From RGIG7213 sp045652135 (GTDB lineage: Bacteria; Bacillota; Clostridia; Oscillospirales; CAG-272), in the NCBI GenBank assembly GCA_045652135.1, contig JAZRTS010000117.1, forward strand, positions 1 through 10,035: a stretch of 10,035 nt of DNA. Reading direction: 5' to 3'. Below are positions 5,308 through 10,035 of the stretch, piece by piece. Positions within the stretch are counted from its first letter, which is position 1. Each line of letters begins with the position of its first letter. Below the pieces are notes generated by a model. That model saw only the letters and a list, made by a program, of their open reading frames with translations. It did no database searches and was not told the origin of the DNA. A program made the position numbers and the translations under genes.

Positions 5308-7425
5308 TTAATGATTACTGAATACGATCAGCTTGTCGCTTGATTCAAATTCAACCTTTATATCCCTCTGGTCGTCACTGAACAACACCATTTTGCCGCC
5401 GGGCTTAACGTAACCTAAAACGATGGCGGGATTTTGCTTTTCCTCCGGAATAGAATCATCGACCGAAGCGTTATATACAGCTCTTATCAACTGCTCTGCC
5501 GTAGCAGGCTCAGGTATTTCATCAAAATACCGTTTTACTTTTTTGATGTAAATTTCCTTGCTGTTATACGAGCTGTGCTCATCGACGCTGTCATCATATA
5601 CGAGAATGTCGTTATAAAAATCAAACAACGCTTCTTTTTCGCCTATCTGCGTAATCATTTTACTTATGTATCTGTTACTGATAACTACGTTATTAACACT
5701 ATAGCTGTTTACTACATCGTGATGCTTCGGGTCTATGATCTCAACAATAACGTCTATGCTTTCCACGTCAAAATTCTTTATATTTTTCTTTTTCTCGTTG
5801 ATAATATCCTGTACGTAAACGAGATTTGCCAGCGCATTTGCGTCAATATCTTCATTCAAAGCGGAATCGTCGGACAAAATAAGAACACTCGTGTCCTCCT
5901 TATTCGAAGATACAAAGCTGTCTATGGTCGAGCAAATAAGGTCTTTGTCGTATATTTCAGCCGCTACCGTATTGATTACGAACGGATATTTCCTGTAATA
6001 ATCCATTTTTTCAAGGTGAGCCTTATCGTCTACAACAACCACTCTTACTATTTGTTCATCGCTGTCGGCATATCCCCATTCACCGCTGAATGATTCAAAG
6101 CCCTTCATGATATCCTCGCAACGGCTGTTGTGACCGAGTATGATAACGTTTTTGCGTTCGATCCAGTAATTTTTGTTAATGGAAACGGAATAGTCGCTTT
6201 TCTTAACGTCTGACTCTCTGTTAATATCCTCTTGCGCGGAGGAGGCATAGTAAAAATACTGTTTGTCCTCGCTCTTCATCACCGTCAGCGGAATGGCATG
6301 GCGGTGTTCCTTCAGATACGCTCTGATATAACTTTTTTCATCGGTTACCGCGCGCTCCTCCGTATAGAATGCCGCACCTTTGTTTGAAAACAGCTCTCTG
6401 TATGCAAGGTTCAATTCGGGCATCAAAGAAAACTGCGACAAAATGTGACCGAGTATCTGATTGACTCTGACAGGAACTATGTTGCATTTACCTTTAACCT
6501 GCTTGTATTTGATTATTTTATCAACCAGCTCAGCCGTCCAGTCGTCCGTTATTTCAACGATTATTTTCTGATTATCCGCTGAGCTTTGCGCGGCGGTAAT
6601 ATCCGCAACCTGCATCAGCGTTTTAATCGTTTGGGAATTTCCCTTGCCCTTATTCTCCAACACTTCTCTGTGTTCGAATTTACATATAGTATTGTTAATA
6701 TCGTTGCCGAGAATAATGATCATTCTGGCTCTGTCCAGTGAAATATCCATCAACTGCTTTGAAGAAAAAATATCTCCCTCACGAACAATAACGGTAACGT
6801 TTTTCTTGAAGGAATGTCTCAGCATATACAACTTTCTGCCGATAAAACCTTTGTCGGCGCAGCAAGCGGCGATTGCCGAATTTTCCTTTGCAACAGTATC
6901 TGCCAGACGCTCGCTTATTTCTTTTTCTATTTCTTTTTTACGCGACTCCACAAGCACGACGACCTTCTGCTTCGTATCGCAGTAAAGTAAGTCGTTGACG
7001 ATCTCCGATGCTCTTGTATTCCAGTTAAGGATGACGGAATGGTCGTATATTTTGAGTTTTCTGACACCCGCATTCGAGCTTTCGATAAAATTGGAAATAT
7101 AATTCGTAATATAACCGATAACCGCGCCCGTAAAGCTTATCATACCGATAAGCACAACGCCAAGGCAGATAAGAACGACCGCCACACCCGATGTGCCGAT
7201 GTCAGAAACCACAAACTGAATACATCCGGCATCAAGGATCATCGTTATAGTACAGAAAGCTGCTTCGAAAAATCCCATTTTTTCCGTTCCCGAAAGTGTG
7301 AGATTGCTTATTATCAACGCAGAAATCACCAGAAAAACGACGTTAAAAAGGAAGATAGCGCAAAGAACCATTCTTCCGGGATTCTTAACAAGTTGAATAT
7401 TTAACCATTCTCTGATTTTTTTCAT
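5308..7425 (-). CDS. CASTOR/POLLUX-like ion channel with tandem RCK domains
   Basis: This 705-residue membrane channel has TM1 at about 17-41, a pore-loop region at 50-70 and TM2 at 79-106, followed by cytoplasmic ligand-sensing domains. The pore loop contains T-I-T-M-I-L-D-A-G-C (59-68). It has D-A-G where K+ channels carry G-Y-G, matching the D-A-G/D-S-G filters described for plant CASTOR and POLLUX. The first RCK-like domain starts at H-S-V-I-L-N-W-N (129-136), equivalent to the conserved HTLILGW of CASTOR/POLLUX proteins, with V-I-V-R-E-G-D and A-R-M-I-I-I-L-G further on. The second starts near N-V-I-I-L-G-H-N (426-433). The C-terminal 60 residues (from about 645) resemble a TrkA_C-type lobe ending in a beta-rich segment. 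Channels of this type form tetramers gated by ions or nucleotides; the plant members pass Ca2+ or K+. Which ion this one passes is not readable. The ATG follows GAGGG (7432-7437) and has its own promoter. The length is close to the plant members' core. Confidence 0.88.
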   Translation of the reverse strand: MKKIREWLNIQLVKNPGRMVLCAIFLFNVVFLVISALIISNLTLSGTEKMGFFEAAFCTITMILDAGCIQFVVSDIGTSGVAVVLICLGVVLIGMISFTGAVIGYITNYISNFIESSNAGVRKLKIYDHSVILNWNTRASEIVNDLLYCDTKQKVVVLVESRKKEIEKEISERLADTVAKENSAIAACCADKGFIGRKLYMLRHSFKKNVTVIVREGDIFSSKQLMDISLDRARMIIILGNDINNTICKFEHREVLENKGKGNSQTIKTLMQVADITAAQSSADNQKIIVEITDDWTAELVDKIIKYKQVKGKCNIVPVRVNQILGHILSQFSLMPELNLAYRELFSNKGAAFYTEERAVTDEKSYIRAYLKEHRHAIPLTVMKSEDKQYFYYASSAQEDINRESDVKKSDYSVSINKNYWIERKNVIILGHNSRCEDIMKGFESFSGEWGYADSDEQIVRVVVVDDKAHLEKMDYYRKYPFVINTVAAEIYDKDLICSTIDSFVSSNKEDTSVLILSDDSALNEDIDANALANLVYVQDIINEKKKNIKNFDVESIDVIVEIIDPKHHDVVNSYSVNNVVISNRYISKMITQIGEKEALFDFYNDILVYDDSVDEHSSYNSKEIYIKKVKRYFDEIPEPATAEQLIRAVYNASVDDSIPEEKQNPAIVLGYVKPGGKMVLFSDDQRDIKVEFESSDKLIVFSNH

Positions 7426-7473
7426 CGCTTACCCTCTCTTATAAATTTATAAAGATATTTATTTTTCGATTTA

Positions 7474-7502
7474 ATTTTATCACAAAACCATCGTTCGGTC
7501 AA
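7474..7502 (-). promoter_or_regulatory. Sigma-A promoter for the CASTOR/POLLUX-like channel gene
   Basis: On the minus strand, TTGACC (7497-7502) and TAAAAT (7474-7479) are spaced 17 bases apart, with TGA before the -10. Transcription from about 7467 leaves a leader of about 40 nt. That leader holds an AT-only palindrome, TTATAAATTTATAA (7439-7452), right behind the ribosome binding site. The -10 region shares 14 identical bases with the promoter at 277-290. Confidence 0.75.
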
Positions 7503-7576
7503 TATTTTTTTAAAATTTGTCGATAAAATTGTGTGTCAAGCTTAGTAATAACAAAAAGCAAAACATTATTATTTAA

Positions 7577-7601
7577 CAAAAAACTGCGTCAGTGATGCAG
7601 T
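7577..7601 (-). terminator. Terminator-like hairpin with T tract
   Basis: On the minus strand, ACTGC pairs with GCAGT (outer arms of 7583-7601) around a short internal part, and six T follow directly (7578-7583, the first shared with the stem). The stem is short (5 bp, with an A-C mismatch inside), so strength is moderate. The left arm overlaps a sequence that can instead pair with the 5' end of the same transcript, as expected of an attenuator. Confidence 0.55.
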
Positions 7602-7740
7602 ATCCGCTTTCATTTACCCGATTAAAGGCGCGTAACGGTGCCGACATCCGCACACCGTTTTGCAAAACCGATATTACATCCGTACGGCGCAGGAGTCACT
7701 CCGACGAACAACAAGTGTCGCATCACAGCTCTTTTACGTC
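7577..7740 (-). ncRNA. Candidate small RNA or leader/attenuator ahead of the channel gene
   Basis: A near-consensus promoter (7747-7775) points into about 160 nt that end in a hairpin plus T tract, with no recognised gene between them. In the minus-strand transcript, GUGAUGC near the 5' end (7720-7726) is exactly complementary to GCAUCAC near the 3' end (7592-7598), which would form a closing stem. Local pairing is dense: CGAC/GTCG around 7702-7720, GGAG-TGA-CTCC (7692-7702), CGGTG/CACCG around 7635-7656, and a GTTTTGCAAAAC palindrome. The 3' partner of the closing stem overlaps the terminator's 5' arm, so the two structures exclude each other. That suggests an ON-type attenuator for the channel downstream, or a stand-alone small RNA. 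It does not match a riboswitch I know: I looked for T-box, ydaO (c-di-AMP) and SRP RNA landmarks and saw none. A 33-codon frame (7622-7723, starting M-R-H-L-L-F-V-G) lies inside and has only a weak ribosome binding site, so a leader peptide or microprotein is also possible. Confidence 0.45.
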
Positions 7741-7746
7741 AATTAG

Positions 7747-7775
7747 ATTATATCGAAAAATACGTATATTGTAAA
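7747..7775 (-). promoter_or_regulatory. Promoter upstream of the candidate RNA
   Basis: On the minus strand, TTTACA (7770-7775) and a perfect TATAAT (7747-7752) are separated by exactly 17 bases. It lies 30 nt past the stop of the small membrane protein gene and about 320 nt upstream of the channel ATG. It therefore serves either a free-standing RNA or a long regulated leader of the channel gene. Start of transcription would be near 7740. Confidence 0.68.
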
Positions 7776-7805
7776 TGTTTTGACATCTGCCGCAAAGCGA
7801 ATCTG

Positions 7806-8105
7806 TTAATACCAATTTCCGAACAAAAGATAGCAAACACAAAAAAGCATACCGCACAAAATTAAATGAAAAAAATTATATAAAAGCTTTTTGCTTAAAG
7901 GCAAGCGAGGCTTTGACGGAAGCTGGCAAATAACACTTACAAAAAGAGGCGCAGACCATAAGCTCAATCGGTAAAATACAACAAGCAGTATGCCGAGCAT
8001 AATATTACCGTATACACCGCACAGCCAAAGAAAGAACGCAGACAAAAGATTAGATCCGTACACCAAGCCGAATAATACCGCTTTAGTTTTTTTGGAAATT
8101 CCCAT
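7806..8105 (-). CDS. Small membrane protein, about 3 TM helices, unknown function
   Basis: From the ATG at 8103-8105 this encodes 99 residues with hydrophobic segments at about 9-31, 34-59 and 74-96, separated by a basic Pro/Lys-rich loop (S-K-P-R-L-P-L-S-K-K). I chose this start because GAGGG (8111-8115) lies exactly 5 bases upstream. An in-frame ATG at 8132 overlaps the fucosidase stop as TAATG and would add 9 residues by translational coupling, but it has no ribosome binding site. Either way it is cotranscribed with the fucosidase. I do not recognise the family. A sugar-uptake role would be attractive given the neighbour, but a single 3-helix protein does not resemble any transporter subunit I know. 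Confidence 0.72.
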   Translation of the reverse strand: MGISKKTKAVLFGLVYGSNLLSAFFLWLCGVYGNIMLGILLVVFYRLSLWSAPLFVSVICQLPSKPRLPLSKKLLYNFFHLILCGMLFCVCYLLFGNWY

Positions 8106-8131
8106 TTTCGCCCTCAATTTATTTATACTCA

Positions 8132-9382
8132 TTATATAGTCTGCGCCGTGGCTTCTCCCTCAAGCTCAACGGCAACGACAGTATCGTCATCATCGGGGCA
8201 GATTTCGGGCAAAAAGATGTAGAGTCTGTGCTCGTCACGTCCGAGCTCATAGGACTGTGAATATTTAAGCTGTGAGCCGTCATACATAAGCGTAACACGG
8301 CGAACCTTCGTTTGAAGTCCCGTCAAAAGCACACGGTACGGAAAGGCAGGGTAATTCTTCACGTGGAAATAAAGAGTTTTGCGAATTGCACTGTACGTAA
8401 GATCGCCCCACGGCAAAAGATAAGGGAAATTCGGGATATTCGTTGTGCCGAAAATGCTGTCGCCGTATTTCTCAAGCCACTTCCCCGCACTGTCAAGCGC
8501 ATCTGTGCAGACCTTCGGAGAAAGACCGTTTTCATCTGGGCCGAGATTAAGCAGAAGATTACCGCCCTTTCCGACAATACGGACAAGATTCTGAAGCACG
8601 TCGGCGGATGACTTCGACGTTTTATCACGCTTGATATATCCCCACGAGCTGTTCATCGTCATGGGAGATTCCCACACATCACGTCGTGAAAGCACGGGAA
8701 TGGTATTGTCCGCAACCTCACGGAAATCACCGTAGCCGTAACCGATTCGGCTGTTGATAAGACAGTCAGGCTGACACGCGCGTACCGTTTCCGCAAGCTC
8801 ACGGCAAAGCTCCTTGGGCATATCGTAGGGGGTGTCAAACCACATCATACCGACCTTGCCGTAGTTTGTAAGAAGCTCCCTTACCTGCGGAATACACTTT
8901 TCGTAAAAATAACGCTTGAAATCTTTCTTTTCGGGGTTAAAATCCCAATTATTTCCCTCGCCGTCGGGATGCTCCCAATCCTGCATCTGGGAATAGTAGA
9001 TACAAAACGTCAGTCCCTCCTCGGCGCACGCATCGGCAAGTTGCTTTACAACGTCCTTGCCGTAAGGGGTATTCATTACGTTATAATCGGAAACCTTGGT
9101 GTCGTACATTGCAAAACCGTCGTGATGCTTTGCGGTAAAGGTAAGATATTTCATTCCCCACTTTTTGGCATTTCTCACGTAGTAATACGGGTCAAAATTT
9201 TGGGGGTTAAACTGCTTTGCAAGCTCCATGTATTCAGAATACGGTATTTTCATATTCTTCATTATCCACTCACTGCCGTGAGGCGACATCTCACCTCGCC
9301 ATTCACCGCCCAAAATGGCATAAATTCCCCAATGTATAAACAGACCGTATTTCGCTTCACGGAACCAGTCCATCTTACTCAT
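8132..9382 (-). CDS. Alpha-L-fucosidase, glycoside hydrolase family 29
   Basis: This is a retaining alpha-L-fucosidase that releases L-fucose from the non-reducing ends of fucosylated glycans, such as mucin, milk oligosaccharide or xyloglucan fragments. The 416 residues are near the lower end of the family range. Motifs are clear: W-F-R-E-A-K-Y-G-L-F-I-H-W-G (6-19), A-K-H-H-D-G-F (84-90), and W-F-D at 181-183, where Asp183 is the expected nucleophile, in the form W-F-D-T-P instead of the common W-F-D-G. W-E-S-P-M-T-M-N-S-S-W-G-Y (237-249) follows, with Glu238 a plausible acid/base residue, then G-G-N-L-L-L-N-L-G-P (273-282). The C-terminal 100 residues look like the usual beta-sandwich. No signal peptide is present, so it acts in the cytoplasm on imported oligosaccharides. 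The ATG has AGAGGT about 9 bases upstream. No convincing sigma-A promoter is visible in the AT-rich upstream region. The small membrane gene follows immediately. Confidence 0.94.
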   Translation of the reverse strand: MSKMDWFREAKYGLFIHWGIYAILGGEWRGEMSPHGSEWIMKNMKIPYSEYMELAKQFNPQNFDPYYYVRNAKKWGMKYLTFTAKHHDGFAMYDTKVSDYNVMNTPYGKDVVKQLADACAEEGLTFCIYYSQMQDWEHPDGEGNNWDFNPEKKDFKRYFYEKCIPQVRELLTNYGKVGMMWFDTPYDMPKELCRELAETVRACQPDCLINSRIGYGYGDFREVADNTIPVLSRRDVWESPMTMNSSWGYIKRDKTSKSSADVLQNLVRIVGKGGNLLLNLGPDENGLSPKVCTDALDSAGKWLEKYGDSIFGTTNIPNFPYLLPWGDLTYSAIRKTLYFHVKNYPAFPYRVLLTGLQTKVRRVTLMYDGSQLKYSQSYELGRDEHRLYIFLPEICPDDDDTVVAVELEGEATAQTI

Positions 9383-9487
9383 ACTTATGTACCTCTTTTG
9401 TTTATTTTTTATACTTTGTCGTTATAAGATTTATTTTTTGAAAGATGATATGATTTTTTTACAAATCAAAATATTTCCGCAAAATGC

Positions 9488-9506
9488 TTATGCGTATAAC
9501 ACATAA
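9488..9506. promoter_or_regulatory. Imperfect palindrome upstream of the fucosidase, possible operator
   Basis: TTATGCGT, three central bases and AACACATAA form an inverted repeat with matching outer arms TTATG/CATAA and inner GT/AC, one transition mismatch between. It lies about 105 bases upstream of the fucosidase ATG in an otherwise AT-rich, gene-free stretch. The symmetry and size fit a LacI- or GntR-type operator, but it does not match a catabolite-repression consensus closely, and no promoter was found beside it to anchor it. Confidence 0.25.
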
Positions 9507-9567
9507 ATTGAAAATGAAATCAATGCCGTAGTGCCGATACCGACAAGGCATTTGCGACCGACGTGAT

Positions 9568-9693
9568 TTAATCTTTTAAAATCTTCATCAAAAGCCGAGC
9601 CTCATGTTCTTCACGCTCAAATGTATTCGGATAATGCAAAAAACGGATAAAAGAAAAATCATCTTGCAGTTTTTTATCAAACGGCGATTTCAT
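9568..9693 (-). CDS. 41-residue small protein of unknown function with its own promoter
   Basis: This short ATG-to-TAA frame is preceded by a near-perfect ribosome binding site, GGAGGAA at 9696-9702, two or three bases from the ATG, and by a strong promoter. The peptide is hydrophilic and has no membrane segment or Cys. It starts M-K-S-P-F-D-K-K, has an aromatic centre (F-S-F-I-R-F-L-H-Y-P), then a charged helix-like end (E-R-E-E-H-E-A-R-L-L-M-K-I-L-K-D). The signals on both sides argue for a real gene rather than a chance frame. I do not recognise the family. Possible roles include a regulatory or adaptor microprotein. No gene follows closely; the fucosidase ATG is about 185 nt downstream with no clear promoter of its own, so read-through into it is possible. 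Confidence 0.68.
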   Translation of the reverse strand: MKSPFDKKLQDDFSFIRFLHYPNTFEREEHEARLLMKILKD

Positions 9694-9716
9694 TATTCCT
9701 CCGTCTTTCTGAGTTT

Positions 9717-9746
9717 AGTATAGCATAAATGCAGTGGGGGTGTCAA
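9717..9746 (-). promoter_or_regulatory. Strong promoter for the 41-residue gene
   Basis: On the minus strand, TTGACA (9741-9746) and TATACT (9717-9722) are separated by 18 bases, with TGC before the -10 (extended -10). The spacer begins with five C. Transcription would start near 9710, giving a leader of under 20 nt. The -35 lies only 4 bases from the edge of the palindromic array at 9751, so that array may have delivered or may affect this promoter. Confidence 0.76.
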
Positions 9747-9750
9747 GGGA

Positions 9751-9941
9751 ATGATGCATCGCCTACGGCGATATGATGTTTTTCGCTTCGCTCAAAATGA
9801 TGTTGCTCCACTTCGTCCGCAATGATGCGATGTTTGCCCTAAAATGTGTCGGAGTTTGCTTGCAAACTCCTTGGCACTACATCATTAGCGTCAGCGTCAT
9901 CATTGGCAAAGCCAACATCATTTGCCGCAGGCAAACATCAT
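9751..9941. repeat. Symmetric palindromic array: 4 ATGATG, central hairpin, 4 CATCAT
   Basis: ATGATG occurs at 9751, 9773, 9797 and 9822, and its reverse complement CATCAT occurs at 9880, 9898, 9916 and 9936. Spacings are 22-25 bases on the left and 18-20 on the right. Between them lie short hairpins: ATCGCC-TAC-GGCGAT (9758-9772), TTGGC-AAA-GCCAA (9903-9915) and TTTGCC-GCA-GGCAAA (9921-9935). The interval at 9779-9797 contains the GCTTCGC core, whose complement GCGAAGC is a known ultra-stable mini-hairpin. The centre is a 9-bp hairpin, GGAGTTTGC-TT-GCAAACTCC (9851-9870). The whole can fold as one trunk of paired hexamers bearing side hairpins, like a large intergenic palindromic repeat. No coding capacity is evident, and no transposase is nearby. 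Confidence 0.8.
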
Positions 9942-9951
9942 TTTCAAAAAT

Positions 9952-9983
9952 AAAAGCACTTCTTACGAAGTGCTTTTTGTTTT
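9952..9983. terminator. Bidirectional intrinsic terminator
   Basis: AAAAGCACTTC (9952-9962) and GAAGTGCTTTT (9967-9977) form a perfect 11-bp stem with loop TTAC. The plus-strand side continues TTGTTTTG, and the minus-strand side reads TTTTATTTTTG, so it can stop transcription in both directions. It probably ends a minus-strand gene lying beyond the right edge. Confidence 0.82.
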
Positions 9984-10035
9984 GAGGTGTGTTGACAGAA
10001 AAGATGCCTCGATTTTATTGTAGCCTATCCAATGC

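Noticed and set aside
7439..7452. Palindrome TTATAAATTTATAA beside the channel ribosome binding site
   Set aside because: AT-only palindromes arise easily by chance in AT-rich leaders; kept only as a note in the promoter entry.
7592..7865. Plus-strand open frames across the candidate RNA and the small membrane gene end
   Set aside because: They lack ribosome binding sites, overlap minus-strand signals on both sides and run into a better supported gene.
9522..9552. Terminator after the 41-residue gene (AATGCC/GGCATT)
   Set aside because: Only a 6-bp stem with a 19-base loop that does not pair well; the T-rich flank is ordinary for this AT-rich region.
9751..9941. CRISPR array
   Set aside because: Repeated units are only 6 bases, spacers form hairpins, and orientation inverts at the centre, unlike direct CRISPR repeats.
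9992..10020. Plus-strand promoter TTGACA followed by TATTGT
   Set aside because: The -10 matches only 4 of 6 and no plus-strand gene can be seen downstream within the window.
9985..10035. Possible C-terminus of a minus-strand gene beyond the right edge
   Set aside because: Two frames are open from the edge: one stops after six codons at 10015-10017, the other runs to a TAA inside the terminator hairpin near 9964. With under 25 codons and no motif I cannot choose, though the terminator does suggest a gene lies to the right.

Overview
The window reads as chromosome from a low-to-moderate GC Clostridia-type Firmicute, probably a gut anaerobe related to Oscillospiraceae or Lachnospirales. The signs are strong AGGAGG-like ribosome binding sites, TTGACA/TATAAT promoters, a BspA-like leucine-rich-repeat lipoprotein, a GH29 alpha-L-fucosidase for host or plant glycans, and several small hydrophobic proteins of Clostridial type. 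This placement is an inference from gene content, not a taxonomic result. Every supported gene lies on the minus strand, so gene order below follows transcription, right to left.

Right end (9383-10035). A noncoding palindromic array (four ATGATG hexamers, a central hairpin, four CATCAT hexamers) lies beside a bidirectional terminator. It is followed by a strong promoter and ribosome binding site driving a 41-codon gene of unknown function.

Centre right (7426-9382). A cytoplasmic GH29 alpha-L-fucosidase is followed closely by a small membrane protein. Next come a TTTACA-17-TATAAT promoter, about 160 nt of structured sequence and a terminator-like hairpin. This looks like a small RNA, or a leader/attenuator, upstream of a 705-residue ion channel. 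The channel has two membrane helices, a pore loop with a D-A-G filter and tandem RCK domains, and resembles plant CASTOR/POLLUX channels. It also has its own promoter.

Centre left (351-5071). One promoter appears to drive a run of six genes: a MATE efflux transporter, a small membrane protein with an apparent +1 frameshift, a short Sir2-type NAD-dependent deacylase with no zinc-binding cysteines, an LRR lipoprotein, and two small membrane proteins of unknown function. Gaps range from about 10 to 63 nt. A strong hairpin follows the last stop codon.

Left end (1-306). A further promoter and ribosome binding site drive a membrane protein that runs off the edge.

The best candidates for new biology are the promoter-RNA-terminator unit ahead of the CASTOR/POLLUX-like channel, the 4+4 palindromic array, the zinc-less sirtuin in an envelope-type operon, and the 41-residue gene.
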